Positions 9,155 through 19,593 of a DNA stretch of 64,000 bases are shown here, one piece after another. This DNA comes from an uncultured Lachnospiraceae bacterium (lineage in GTDB: Bacteria; Bacillota; Clostridia; Lachnospirales; Lachnospiraceae). Position numbers and translations under genes: made by a program. Positions within the stretch are counted from its first letter, which is position 1, and each line of letters opens with the position of its first letter. Where the stretch lies: the NCBI GenBank assembly GCA_948688495.1, contig CAPQSW010000003.1, positions 86,063 through 150,062 of the forward strand. Reading direction: 5' to 3'. Under the pieces are notes generated by a model, which was not told the DNA's origin, made no database searches, and was given only the letters and a program-made list of their open reading frames with translations.

Positions 9155-11254
9155 ATGGATATGCAAATGACAAAAACAAAGTTTCAAGATGCAGGAAAAT
9201 CAGGGGTCATATTACTGTTGCTGTTATCGCTGTTGTGCAATTCTCTGGCAGTGCATGTGCAGGCAGCAGGGATACGGCCGGGAAATCAGGCAAACGGTGC
9301 AGTGAATTTCGAGAGCGGACAGGTGGAAGGTCCAGAGGGGAGAATGACGCCCTCAGAAGACACGCATATGGTAAGCCCGGGAAATGGCGCTCCCCAGGAT
9401 GGGCTTTATCTGCAAAATGGCCGTTATCTTCTGTATACAGGCGGCGTACAGGTAACCAGGGCGGGGTGGATTAGACTGACAAGGCAAGAGCTCTGTTATG
9501 TGAATGGTCAGTCCTATGTGGAATTGAGGCTGATAGAGAAAGACGGAATCTTCTGGTGCTACAAGTATAATTACACCACTGTAAAATGGGAAGTCCTGAA
9601 AAACATCTGGAAGGAAATAGAAGGTAAATATTATTATTTTAATAAGAATGGAAAATGTGTCACGATTTATGATAAGGTGAGTAAAAAGTGTCAGAAGTAC
9701 AGCGGCGGTAAAATGCATGCAGTGAAAAAGGACGTCCGTAAGCTGAAAAACGGCAGATTGTATTATTTTAACGGAAAGGGCGTCCGCGTTACTGCCAAGG
9801 GCTTCCAGAAGGCATCCAGCAAGAGATATATACAAATTGGGAAATCCGGCTATGTGACTGCCCAGATGAAGAACAACAAGGGAATCTGGAGATATTATAA
9901 GTATAATTATAAGGCAGACAAATGGAAGCTTCAGAAAAGTTTGTGGGTTTCGGTGGATCACGGCCAGTATTATTTTAACAGAAGTGGGAAATGTATCAAA
10001 ATTTATAACACAAAGACCCATAAATGCAAGGAATACCATAAGGGGAAGATGCGCACAGTCAAAAAAGACATCTGTAAACTGCGCAACGCAAAACTGTATT
10101 ATTTTGGCAAAAAGGGTACAAGAATTACAAAAAAGGGATTCCAGAAAGTCTCGGAAAAGCAGTACATAGAGATTGGAAAACATAAATATGTAGTTGCAAA
10201 ATTACAAAGCAGCAAGGGAATCTGGAAATATAAGAAGTATAATTACAAAAAGAAAAGATGGGAAAAGCAAAAGAATATCTGGGTTAACGTTGATAAGAAG
10301 AAGTTTTATTTTAATGGATCTGGAACATGCATGCTGATTTACCATACAGCTACAGGAGAGTGTTATGATTATAGCAGCGGCACGGGGCAGCTTGTAAGAA
10401 ATGATGTGCGAAATATTGACGGGACAGAATATTATTTTTCTGCTGGAGGAAGAAAAGCAAGTGAGGCAGGACTGTACCTGACCTGCGGTGCAAGACTTGT
10501 TTACGCACAGTCCAGCGGAGTTGTAACGAAGGAAATATTCGGACAGATACAGCAGTATTCCATCGTGAATGGAAAAGTGGTAAGCTGCCGTCTGAAGAAT
10601 GGCGTTTATATGCGTTATTATAACGAGAATGCCGATATAAGAAGGGAAATTGACACCAGCAGGCCGATGGTAGCCCTGACTTATGATGATGGCCCTTCCC
10701 AGTATACACCTGAGATTTTAAGCGTGCTTGGGCAGTATAACAGTGTCGCTACTTTTTTCGTGGTGGGGCAGAGGGTGCCCGCGCATGCGGATATTATAAG
10801 GAGCGCGTATCAGATGGGATGCGAAATTGGCAACCATACGTATAGCCATCAGGTACTGACCAAGGTAGGAGCTTTCCAGATTCAGGGCCAGATTGGGGCA
10901 ACAAACAGTGCGGTGCAGAATGTAACGGGAGTATCGCCAGTTGTGATGCGTCCGCCGGGAGGAGGACAGAATGAGTCTGTAAGGAGTGCTGTCGGTATGC
11001 CAATAATTATGTGGTCAATCGATACGCTTGACTGGAAGACGAAGAATGCCGCATCTACCCAGGCAGCGGTTCTTGATCATGTAAGGGATGGGGATATTGT
11101 GCTCATGCATGACCTATACAGTCAGACTGCTGCGGCATCAAGAGTTATCATACCAGAATTGGTAAACAGGGGTTACCAGCTTGTGACAATCAGTGAACTT
11201 TCCGACTGTCGTGGAGCTATGGCAAGCGGAGGGGTATACAGTGCCTTTCGATGA
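9155..11254 (+). CDS. Secreted polysaccharide deacetylase with tandem surface repeats
   Basis: A signal peptide (Leu-rich core, then VQAAG) is followed by a Lys- and Tyr-rich repeat region at about residues 100-460 and a C-terminal NodB (CE4) domain at about 490-690. The NodB motifs are all visible: TYDDGP (Asp-Asp), NHTYSH (the His pair for metal), RPPGG, and the late LMHD. Such enzymes remove N-acetyl groups from peptidoglycan or other wall glycans. The repeats, with YYFN..GK units, resemble cell-wall-binding repeats but are longer and very basic. The start is uncertain: 9137, 9155, 9161 and 9167 are in frame, and 9155 has GGAGAG ten bases ahead. Confidence 0.9.
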   Translation: MDMQMTKTKFQDAGKSGVILLLLLSLLCNSLAVHVQAAGIRPGNQANGAVNFESGQVEGPEGRMTPSEDTHMVSPGNGAPQDGLYLQNGRYLLYTGGVQVTRAGWIRLTRQELCYVNGQSYVELRLIEKDGIFWCYKYNYTTVKWEVLKNIWKEIEGKYYYFNKNGKCVTIYDKVSKKCQKYSGGKMHAVKKDVRKLKNGRLYYFNGKGVRVTAKGFQKASSKRYIQIGKSGYVTAQMKNNKGIWRYYKYNYKADKWKLQKSLWVSVDHGQYYFNRSGKCIKIYNTKTHKCKEYHKGKMRTVKKDICKLRNAKLYYFGKKGTRITKKGFQKVSEKQYIEIGKHKYVVAKLQSSKGIWKYKKYNYKKKRWEKQKNIWVNVDKKKFYFNGSGTCMLIYHTATGECYDYSSGTGQLVRNDVRNIDGTEYYFSAGGRKASEAGLYLTCGARLVYAQSSGVVTKEIFGQIQQYSIVNGKVVSCRLKNGVYMRYYNENADIRREIDTSRPMVALTYDDGPSQYTPEILSVLGQYNSVATFFVVGQRVPAHADIIRSAYQMGCEIGNHTYSHQVLTKVGAFQIQGQIGATNSAVQNVTGVSPVVMRPPGGGQNESVRSAVGMPIIMWSIDTLDWKTKNAASTQAAVLDHVRDGDIVLMHDLYSQTAAASRVIIPELVNRGYQLVTISELSDCRGAMASGGVYSAFR
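9632..10540 (+). repeat. 336-bp in-frame tandem repeat in the deacetylase gene
   Basis: Units begin at 9632, 9968 and 10304 with YYFN/FYFN motifs, a period of exactly 112 codons. Two complete diverged copies are followed by a partial third. Each has the order YYFN..GKC, KKDxxKL, GFQK, and KYNY..W. Confidence 0.85.
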
Positions 11255-11277
11255 ATTTCCCTATGCGCCTCTGTGCA

Positions 11278-12445
<1,168 letters not shown>

Positions 12446-12467
12446 AACATTTATAATGTGCGTATAA

Positions 12468-12491
12468 GGCAAAGCCTTTACAGGCTCTGCC
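12468..12491 (+). promoter_or_regulatory. 5' hairpin of the galK transcript
   Basis: GGCAAAGCC pairs with GGCTCTGCC (one mismatch) across a 6-base loop, just downstream of the predicted start site. It may stabilise the mRNA. Confidence 0.5.
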
Positions 12492-12531
12492 GTAAGGATG
12501 GGAAAAAAGAGGAAACATGGAGGGCTTTACA

Positions 12532-13815
12532 ATGAACACGAAAAAATTAACAGGGGAGTTAAAAACACAAGAATTTCAGCGGCGTTTGCAGGAGATATAT
12601 GTGGATACCGGAGTTATCGCATATCAGACAGAGCGCTATGAAAGAGCAATTAAGAAATTTGAGGAGCTCTATGGCGAACAGGAAGTAGAAATTTACAGTG
12701 CACCGGGAAGAAGTGAAGTTGGAGGTAATCATACAGACCACCAGCACGGAGAGGTTCTGGCGGCCTCTATAAATTTAGATGCAATTGCAGTAGTAAACAG
12801 GACAGATGAGAATATTATCAAGTTGTTGTCTGATGGATATCCGATGATTACCGTGGATTTGAGCGATTTGGAGATGAGAAAAAGCGAGGAGGGGACTTCC
12901 GCAGGCCTTATCCGCGGCATGGCGTATGGACTTCAGAAGAATGGACACAAAATAGGAGGTTTTCAGGCATTTGTCACCAGTGATGTGTTAAACGGCGCCG
13001 GCATGTCAAGCTCGGCAGCGTTTGAGGTACTAGTAGGGACGATTCTCTCCGGTCTGTATAATAATATGGACATCAGCCCGGTAGAAATTGCGCAGGTGGC
13101 ACAGTATTCTGAGAATGTCTATTTTGGAAAGCCTTGCGGTCTGATGGATCAGATGGCGTGTTCTGTGGGCGGTTTAATACATATTGATTTTGCAGATCCG
13201 GGGAATCCCGTGGTAGAGAAAGTAGATGTGGATTTCAGCGCATACCACCATAGTCTCTGCATTACCGATACCAAGGGTTCCCATGCAGATTTGACCGACG
13301 AATACGCGGCCATTCCGCAGGAGATGAAGAAAGTCGCAGAGTTTTTCGGCAAGGAGTTTTTGCGCGAGGCTAAGCCGGAAGAGTTCTATAAAAATATTGC
13401 GGAAATCCGTGAGAAATGCGGCGACAGGCCCGTGTTACGTGCTTTGCATTTCTTTGAGGAGGAGAAACGCGTAGAACTTGAAGTGGCAGCGCTGCAGGCA
13501 GGAAATTTCCAAGAATTTTTGAAAAATGTCAAGGCGTCCGGGGATTCTTCCTTTAAGTATCTGCAGAATATTTATGCTAACAAAGATGTACAGAATCAGA
13601 GTGTTTCCGTGGGACTTGCAGTCAGTGACAGTATTCTTTCCGGTCACGGCGTAAACCGCGTGCATGGAGGCGGATTTGCCGGAACGATACAGGCATTTGT
13701 CGCAGACGATTTTGTGGAGACCTACCGTGAGATGTTGGACAGCGTTTATGGAGAAGGTTCCTGCCATGTACTCAAAGTAAGGCCCTTTGGCGGCATTAAA
13801 GTAGGAGAAAGGTAA
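12532..13815 (+). CDS. galK: Galactokinase
   Basis: A GHMP-family kinase that phosphorylates galactose to galactose 1-phosphate, the first Leloir step. The galactokinase signature (GRSEVGGNHTDH, near residue 47) and the GHMP ATP-binding loop (NGAGMSSSAAFE, near 155) are present, as is the C-terminal GGGFAG motif. The 427-residue length is in range. The start at 12532 is preferred to the in-frame ATG at 12517 because GGAGGG sits 7 bases ahead of it. The gene is expressed from a promoter covered by the predicted operators and is followed by galT after 91 bases. Confidence 0.96.
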   Translation: MNTKKLTGELKTQEFQRRLQEIYVDTGVIAYQTERYERAIKKFEELYGEQEVEIYSAPGRSEVGGNHTDHQHGEVLAASINLDAIAVVNRTDENIIKLLSDGYPMITVDLSDLEMRKSEEGTSAGLIRGMAYGLQKNGHKIGGFQAFVTSDVLNGAGMSSSAAFEVLVGTILSGLYNNMDISPVEIAQVAQYSENVYFGKPCGLMDQMACSVGGLIHIDFADPGNPVVEKVDVDFSAYHHSLCITDTKGSHADLTDEYAAIPQEMKKVAEFFGKEFLREAKPEEFYKNIAEIREKCGDRPVLRALHFFEEEKRVELEVAALQAGNFQEFLKNVKASGDSSFKYLQNIYANKDVQNQSVSVGLAVSDSILSGHGVNRVHGGGFAGTIQAFVADDFVETYREMLDSVYGEGSCHVLKVRPFGGIKVGER

Positions 13816-13906
13816 ATGCGAAGCATTTTTAAAATACCTTTCGACAATTTGGCAGGCGGCGCAGAGCGGCGCGTGCCGTTACCTTGTAAAAGGAGGAAGA
13901 TAAATT

Positions 13907-15406
13907 ATGATTAACGAAGCAATTAAGAAATTAGTCTGCTATGGATTAGAGAATGATTTAATTTCACAGGAAGATGTGATTTATACAACGAATCAGCTTT
14001 TGGAAGCATTACAGATTGAGGAATACGAGGAGCCGGAAGGAAACTACGAGAATGTAGCCTTAGAGCCGGTATTAAAGGAATTGTTGGATTATGCCTATGA
14101 AACTGGCGTATTGGAGGAAAACGGCGTGGTATACCGTGACCTTTTTGACACAAAGCTGATGGCGAAGCTGATGCCGCGCCCCAGTGAAGTGATTGCAAAA
14201 TTCTGGAAAATTTATGAGGATAAGGGCGCAAAGGCAGCGACAGATTTTTATTACAAGCTGAGCCAGGACAGTGATTACATCCGTCGTTACCGGATTGCAA
14301 AGGATGTGAAATGGAAATCCCAGACGCCGTATGGGGAGATGGATATTACCATTAATCTTTCCAAACCGGAAAAAGACCCCAAGGCCATTGCAGCAGCTAA
14401 AAATGCCAAGCAGAGCGGTTATCCCAAGTGTCTGCTCTGTGTGGAGAACGAGGGTTACGCCGGGCGTATTAACCATCCGGCAAGGCAGAATCATCGGATT
14501 ATACCTGTAACGATCCAGGACAGTCCGTGGGGATTCCAGTATTCTCCCTATGTGTATTACAATGAGCACTGCATCGTGTTCAACTCGAAACATATTCCAA
14601 TGAAGATCGAGCATGGAACATTCTGTAAGCTGTTTGATTTTGTAAAGCAGTTCCCGCATTATATCGTGGGATCTAATGCAGACCTTCCGATTGTAGGCGG
14701 CTCTATTTTAAGCCATGACCATTTCCAGGGCGGCAGTTATGAGTTTGCTATGGCAAAAGCTCCGGTGGAGCGTGAATTTACAGTGACAGGTTTTGAGGAT
14801 GTAAAGGCGGGAATCGTGAAATGGCCGATGTCTGTGATCCGTATTTCGGCATCAGACAGTGACAGGCTGATTGCGCTTGCAGATAAAATTCTCAGTGCAT
14901 GGCGCGGCTACACGGATGAAGACGCATTTATTTATGCTGAGACGGACGGCGAGCCCCACAACACAATCACGCCGATTGCCAGGAAACGCGGGGATAATTT
15001 TGAGCTTGATCTGGTTTTGCGCAATAATATTACGACAAAGGAGCATCCGCTGGGTGTCTATCATCCCCACGCAGAGCTTCACCACATCAAGAAAGAAAAT
15101 ATCGGGTTGATTGAGGTAATGGGCCTGGCGGTGCTTCCGGCGCGTCTCAAACAGGAAATGGAAACGCTTGCCGACGCCATTGTAAATAAAAAGGGCATCC
15201 GTGCGGATGAGAGCATTGAAAAACATGCGGACTGGGTAGAAGAATTTCTGCCGAAATATGACAGCGTAACCAGTGAAAATGTTATGGATATTCTGCAGAA
15301 TGAAATTGCGCAGGTGTTCAGCAAGGTACTGGAACATGCCGGGGTATATAAACGGGACGAAGAAGGGCAGAAGGCGTTTGACAGGTTTATTGCAAGTTTT
15401 CAATGA
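13907..15406 (+). CDS. galT: UDP-glucose--hexose-1-phosphate uridylyltransferase, class 2
   Basis: A 499-residue GalT of the long Gram-positive class, distinct from the ~350-residue E. coli type. It transfers UMP between UDP-glucose and galactose 1-phosphate. The active-site region reads GGSILSHDHFQGG near residue 270. AGGAGGAAG lies before the start. It forms an operon with galK. No galE is in the window, so the epimerase must be encoded elsewhere. The stop codon overlaps a possible 28-codon frame by ATGA. Confidence 0.96.
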   Translation: MINEAIKKLVCYGLENDLISQEDVIYTTNQLLEALQIEEYEEPEGNYENVALEPVLKELLDYAYETGVLEENGVVYRDLFDTKLMAKLMPRPSEVIAKFWKIYEDKGAKAATDFYYKLSQDSDYIRRYRIAKDVKWKSQTPYGEMDITINLSKPEKDPKAIAAAKNAKQSGYPKCLLCVENEGYAGRINHPARQNHRIIPVTIQDSPWGFQYSPYVYYNEHCIVFNSKHIPMKIEHGTFCKLFDFVKQFPHYIVGSNADLPIVGGSILSHDHFQGGSYEFAMAKAPVEREFTVTGFEDVKAGIVKWPMSVIRISASDSDRLIALADKILSAWRGYTDEDAFIYAETDGEPHNTITPIARKRGDNFELDLVLRNNITTKEHPLGVYHPHAELHHIKKENIGLIEVMGLAVLPARLKQEMETLADAIVNKKGIRADESIEKHADWVEEFLPKYDSVTSENVMDILQNEIAQVFSKVLEHAGVYKRDEEGQKAFDRFIASFQ

Positions 15407-15489
15407 TTCTGGATGGCCGCAAAGATTTGAACGAGGCAAAGAAGAAAATCAATGAACTTTCGGATGTTTCTAAAATGGAGAAAGATTGA
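15403..15489 (+). CDS. Possible 28-residue ORF coupled to galT
   Basis: An ATG overlaps the galT stop as ATGA, and the frame runs 28 codons to a TGA six bases ahead of the galKT terminator. The peptide is charged and helical in character (DLNEAKKKINELSD). It has no ribosome binding site of its own. It could be a real small protein, a frameshifted remnant of a longer galT tail, or chance. Confidence 0.3.
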   Translation: MILDGRKDLNEAKKKINELSDVSKMEKD

Positions 15490-15494
15490 TACAT

Positions 15495-15525
15495 AAAAGA
15501 GCGGGACTTGTCGCCGCTCTTTTAT
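15495..15525 (+). terminator. Intrinsic terminator of the gal operon
   Basis: A perfect 10-bp stem AAAAGAGCGG / CCGCTCTTTT with a 9-base loop. Confidence 0.85.
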
Positions 15526-15551
15526 AGTATAATATTAGAGGAGGGTTATTT

Positions 15552-16811
15552 ATGTCAGAAGCTTTTAAGGTGGAAAAAACCGAAGAAAAAGTTATCCTTG
15601 TGGGAGTCAGTTTCCGCGAGGGGGATGATGCCGAGGATTCCATAACGGAACTGGCTGAACTGGCAGAGACAGCAGGGGCAAGGGTTGTGGGGAGGACTGT
15701 GCAGAGCAGGGAAAATATTCATCCAGGCACATATGTGGGAAGAGGGAAGCTGCAGGAAATCCGTCAAATGGTTTTGGACCTGCAGGCAGACGGGATTGTC
15801 TGTGATGATGAATTATCACCTGCCCAGCTTCGGAATATGGAGAGGGAGCTGGATTGTAAGGTGATGGACCGGACACTGGTGATTCTTGATATCTTTGCAG
15901 CAAGGGCGTCTACCAGTGAGGGGAAGATTCAGGTGGAGCTTGCGCAGCTGCGCTACCGTCTGAGCCGCCTGACAGGCCTTGGGACTTCGCTGTCACGTCT
16001 GGGTGGTGGAATTGGTACCAGGGGGCCAGGAGAAAAGAAGCTGGAGATGGACCGCCGTCTCATCAAGACCCGTATCTCACAGCTAAAACGGGAACTTAAG
16101 GAGGTGCGGCAGCACCGTGAGATTACCAGGGGACAGAGAAGCCAGAGCCATACGAAGGTGGCGGCGATTGTCGGCTACACGAATGCCGGGAAATCCACAC
16201 TTTTAAACCGTCTTACGGATGCCAATGTCTTAGAAGAAGACAAGCTGTTTGCCACACTGGACCCGACAACACGGAATCTGAAGCTTGACAGCGGGCAGGA
16301 GATTCTTCTTACGGATACGGTAGGTTTTATCCGCAAGCTGCCGCATCATTTGATTGAGGCATTCCGCAGTACTTTGGAGGAGGCAAAGTATGCAGATTTT
16401 ATCATTCATGTGGTGGACAGTTCCAATCCCCAGCGGGAGAAACAGATGCACATTGTATATGAGACGCTAAGGAATCTGGGAGTGGAAGGGAAGAAGATTA
16501 TTACGCTGTTTAATAAGCAGGATAAGTTGCAGCAGGAAGAAATTTTGAAGGATTTTAAGGCAGATTACACATTGAAGATTTCGGCTGTAACAGGGGAAGG
16601 TTTGGAGGAGGTTAAAGAAACCTTAGAGAAGATTCTGAGGGAAGATAAACAGTTTCTTGAGGGCATTTTTCCATATGATGCTGCGGGGCAGATTTCCATA
16701 ATCCGAAAATTCGGGGAACTTTTGGAGGAGGAATACAGGGAGGACGGTATCTATGTGCAGGCGTTTGTTCCGGTGGAGATGTACAAGAATTTAAAAAGAA
16801 TTTTAAAATGA
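15552..16811 (+). CDS. hflX: GTPase HflX
   Basis: A 419-residue ribosome-associated GTPase of the Obg-HflX group, which splits stalled ribosomes. The N-terminal HflX domain carries the glycine-rich LGGGIGTRGPGE segment (near residue 155). The G domain follows: G1 GYTNAGKST (near 213), G3 DTVGF, and G4 NKQD. The start follows GAGGAGGG at about 15538. A TATAAT box (15528-15533) directly after the gal terminator suggests its own promoter, but the -35 is poor. Confidence 0.95.
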   Translation: MSEAFKVEKTEEKVILVGVSFREGDDAEDSITELAELAETAGARVVGRTVQSRENIHPGTYVGRGKLQEIRQMVLDLQADGIVCDDELSPAQLRNMERELDCKVMDRTLVILDIFAARASTSEGKIQVELAQLRYRLSRLTGLGTSLSRLGGGIGTRGPGEKKLEMDRRLIKTRISQLKRELKEVRQHREITRGQRSQSHTKVAAIVGYTNAGKSTLLNRLTDANVLEEDKLFATLDPTTRNLKLDSGQEILLTDTVGFIRKLPHHLIEAFRSTLEEAKYADFIIHVVDSSNPQREKQMHIVYETLRNLGVEGKKIITLFNKQDKLQQEEILKDFKADYTLKISAVTGEGLEEVKETLEKILREDKQFLEGIFPYDAAGQISIIRKFGELLEEEYREDGIYVQAFVPVEMYKNLKRILK

Positions 16812-16952
16812 TGTAATGTTTTTTCTTTTTCATACGTTTATTAAGTAGAAGCAGGAATGACAGACGCCGTGTGCGGACGGATTTCTAGTGGATTGTAACT
16901 ATATAATACTGGGTATAGCAAATGAGAAAACAAAAATGAAAGGAGTTTGCGT

Positions 16953-17603
16953 ATGAAAAGAAAAATAGCAGCGTTTGTACTGGCACTTAGCTTATCAGTA
17001 CAGATGACAGGCAGCGTGCAGGCACAGGATTTGGAGAACCGCTCATCTTATATGTTGGGGGATGTGGCAGAGATTTTAGAAGAAATGGATGAGGTGACGG
17101 GGGAAAATATTATTTTTTGCGCGTCTGCTTTAAACGATTTGGAAACGGTCAAAGATGAGGCTGGGCAGAGGACAGAAAAGGCTAGGGCAAGGGATGACTG
17201 GAATCTGGCGGCAGTGCGTAGGGATGTCTGTGCAGGAGATAAGAAAGAATCCGGGGAAACGGTCAAAATAGCAGTTTTGGATTCCGGGGTGAATTACAGG
17301 GAAAGCCTTCCAGTTTATGGGCATGTGACGGAGCTGAAAGGAATGGAGTGCAACCCGTTTTTTGAAGACGCCACAGGACATGGGACGGCAGTAGCTTCTC
17401 TGATTGCATCCAGCCCGGATGAAGAAAGCATTCAGGGAATCAATGAAAATGCTGCAGTCTACTCTGTCCAGCGTTACAGTGATGCCAAAAAAATCGTGGG
17501 TGATCTGATAGGCAATGGTGCCAGATATGATTTCAGGACCCATACCTGGAATGTAAGTGTTATGAGAAATCTGAGCAAGTTATGTGGCAGGAAAGATACA
17601 TAA
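16953..17603 (+). pseudogene. Truncated subtilisin-like (S8) serine protease
   Basis: The product has a signal peptide (MKRKIAAF..VQAQ), a short prodomain-like region and the first part of a subtilase domain. The catalytic Asp (VLDSGVNY, near residue 110) and His (GHGTAVASLIA, near 147) are present. The frame stops at 216 residues, before the oxyanion Asn and the catalytic Ser (GTS), so it cannot be a working protease. The last ~25 residues do not look like subtilase, which suggests a deletion that joined a foreign tail. The start at 16953 has AAAGGAG seven bases ahead. A strong terminator follows at 17661. Confidence 0.75.
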
Positions 17604-17660
17604 TAAACGAAAACATTAGGATAAATTAGAGCTTACATACTTACTTTTTCCTATGGTTTT

Positions 17661-17708
17661 GCGGGGCTTACCATATTTTTGTAGAGGATATGGTAAGCCT
17701 CGCTTTTT
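17661..17708 (+). terminator. Strong intrinsic terminator
   Basis: A 16-bp stem with one G-T pair (GCGGGGCTTACCATAT with ATATGGTAAGCCTCGC) is followed by TTTTT. Confidence 0.9.
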
Positions 17709-17763
17709 AAATGAACCATTTTATATCCCAGGCATAGAATAAAAGAAAAACTATGGAGAAATT

Positions 17764-18522
17764 ATGGCTGCGACAATTATATTGGATGCCGGTCACGGCG
17801 GTTACGACAATGGAGCTTCCTATCAGGGAAGAAAAGAAAAAGATGACGTCCTTCGTGCAGCTCTTGCAGTGGGAGAAAAATTGGAGGATGAAGGATATAA
17901 TGTACTGTATACGAGAACGACGGACCGTTACGATTCCCCAATCGAAAAGGCGGGGATTGCGAACCGTTCCGGAGCGGATTATTTTATATCTTTTCACCGT
18001 AATTCGGGAACGAATCCCAATACTTACAACGGAACACAGGCGCTGGTCTATGCGGCAGACACGGAAGCAGAGCGAATTGGAGAGGCTATCAACCAGGAAC
18101 TTGTAGATTTTGGTTTTAAGGATCTCGGTGTGGTGGAGCGTCCTGGTCTTGTAGTATTAAGAAGGACGAAAATGCCTGCCGTTTTGATGGAACTGGGATT
18201 TATCAATAACGATATGGATAACCAGATGTTTGACGAGCGCTTTAACGATATGGTAGACGCCATTGTAGATGGGGTAGAGAAGGCTATTCCACTGGAGGGT
18301 ATAACCAAACGGTATGGGGTGCAGGTGGGGCTGTTCCGCCATGAATCTAATGCCCAGTATCTGAAAGAACAGTTAGAAGATCAGGGGTATTTTGCCAATG
18401 TGCGCTGGGAGGACCCTTATTATGCAGTGGTTGTGGGACGTGAGACAACGTTGGAGGATGCAAAATTGCTGCAGGATCAGCTCAGGCAGGATGGGTATGA
18501 CACGCTTGTTGTGACGATATAA
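17764..18522 (+). CDS. N-acetylmuramoyl-L-alanine amidase with SPOR domain
   Basis: An Amidase_3 zinc enzyme that cuts the bond between MurNAc and L-Ala in peptidoglycan. Zinc ligands are visible at His11 (DAGHGG) and in ISFHRNSG, and the catalytic Glu is in LMELGF. The last ~70 residues (from YGVQVGLF) match a SPOR-type domain, which binds glycan strands lacking peptides. There is no signal peptide. In this respect it resembles the B. subtilis mother-cell lysis amidase CwlC, so a role in spore release is possible, but only by analogy. The start follows ATGGAG, 5 bases upstream. Confidence 0.9.
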   Translation: MAATIILDAGHGGYDNGASYQGRKEKDDVLRAALAVGEKLEDEGYNVLYTRTTDRYDSPIEKAGIANRSGADYFISFHRNSGTNPNTYNGTQALVYAADTEAERIGEAINQELVDFGFKDLGVVERPGLVVLRRTKMPAVLMELGFINNDMDNQMFDERFNDMVDAIVDGVEKAIPLEGITKRYGVQVGLFRHESNAQYLKEQLEDQGYFANVRWEDPYYAVVVGRETTLEDAKLLQDQLRQDGYDTLVVTI

Positions 18523-18548
18523 ATTTTTTATAAACTGCACGAAAAAGG

Positions 18549-18577
18549 TTTACAATTTTTGTAAAACTTTGTATGAT
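18549..18577 (+). promoter_or_regulatory. Promoter with overlapping inverted repeat
   Basis: TTTACA (18549-18554), 17 bases, TATGAT (18572-18577). The -35 box is part of a perfect inverted repeat TTTACAA-TTT-TTGTAAA (18549-18565), which could bind a regulator. Confidence 0.55.
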
Positions 18578-18737
18578 AAGAATGTCTTTTGTTGAATGTA
18601 ATCATCTGAACATATAAGAAGTCTGCACGGAATCTGTGCTAAAATCCCAATGATAAAGGGAATGGAATTTGAGGAAGCCTGTTTTATGCATAAGCATTGG
18701 AATGGATATTTTCCCTTAGGTAAAGGAGAAACAATCC

Positions 18738-19589
18738 ATGAGAATAGCATTTTGGAGTATGCACAAGGAAGTGGGAACAGCCTTCAACCTGGCAGTAATT
18801 GCCACTGCGGCAATTTCGCTTCACCCCTTATCCGCAGCAGTGGTTTCCGGAGGATACCATGATGGCAATTTAGAGAGAAAATTTTTTAAAAGGCCGCCAG
18901 ATACTTTTGGGATGGGCAGCCGGCAGTACAGGGATGGGAAGGAGGCAATGCTTGCGGCGGAAACGCAGGAATTTTTTCTGACCAGCGGATTGGAATGCCT
19001 GCTTTGCAAGGAGCGAAGGGAGGACCTGACGGAGCGTGTAGTGAAAGCAAATATGTGCGAGGTCGTAAAGGACAGAATGTACTGTCTGCCTTCCAGTGCC
19101 AGGCAGGAGCATGAGTGGTGGCATAGAGATCATCAATTTAAGCGCATGGAGCGGGTTATGGACGCCGTGGAATCGTATTTTGATGTGGTATTTATTGACT
19201 GCGGGAGCAGGCAGGATGATTATGCCAGAAAGGTTTTGAAGGAAGCAGATGTCTGTGTACTGAATATGAATCAGGAAGCGGAGGCGATAGGAGCATTTTA
19301 TCGTGAACCGCCGGATTTTAAGGGCAAGGTGTTTTTCCTGCTGGGAAAATATTTCGAGGATACTTTGTACAACCGCAAGAATTTGCAGCGCATTTACCGT
19401 GTAGAGGAAGAACGCCTGGGAGCAATTCCCTATAACTGCCGGCTTCATGCAGCAGATCAGATGAGTAGGATTGAAAGCGGCGTTAGATATTATTTGGGAG
19501 GAGGCGGTGTGGGGAGAGATACGCAGTTTGAAAAAGAACTGGTTAGGACGACAAATCTGATCCTAAAGCTGGCAGGGGTGATTGCGTAA
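18738..19589 (+). CDS. Degenerate MinD/TadZ-like ATPase
   Basis: A 283-residue protein with the layout of the MinD/ParA group. The N-terminal strand (MRIAFWSM) is followed by a P-loop position that reads HKEVGTAFN rather than KGGxGKT, so the signature lysines are missing. A Walker B-like strand (YFDVVFIDCGSRQ, near residue 150) and the expected strand ADVCVLNMNQE follow. This pattern recalls TadZ/CpaE proteins of Flp pilus loci, but no pilus genes are near. ATP binding is doubtful. The start follows AAAGGAG. Confidence 0.6.
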   Translation: MRIAFWSMHKEVGTAFNLAVIATAAISLHPLSAAVVSGGYHDGNLERKFFKRPPDTFGMGSRQYRDGKEAMLAAETQEFFLTSGLECLLCKERREDLTERVVKANMCEVVKDRMYCLPSSARQEHEWWHRDHQFKRMERVMDAVESYFDVVFIDCGSRQDDYARKVLKEADVCVLNMNQEAEAIGAFYREPPDFKGKVFFLLGKYFEDTLYNRKNLQRIYRVEEERLGAIPYNCRLHAADQMSRIESGVRYYLGGGGVGRDTQFEKELVRTTNLILKLAGVIA

Positions 19590-19593
19590 AAGG

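Noticed and set aside
9353..10183. 276-codon open frame on the minus strand
   Set aside because: It is antisense to the Lys/Tyr-rich repeats of the deacetylase, whose AAA/TAT codons remove stops on the other strand; no ribosome site and hydrophobic low-complexity product.
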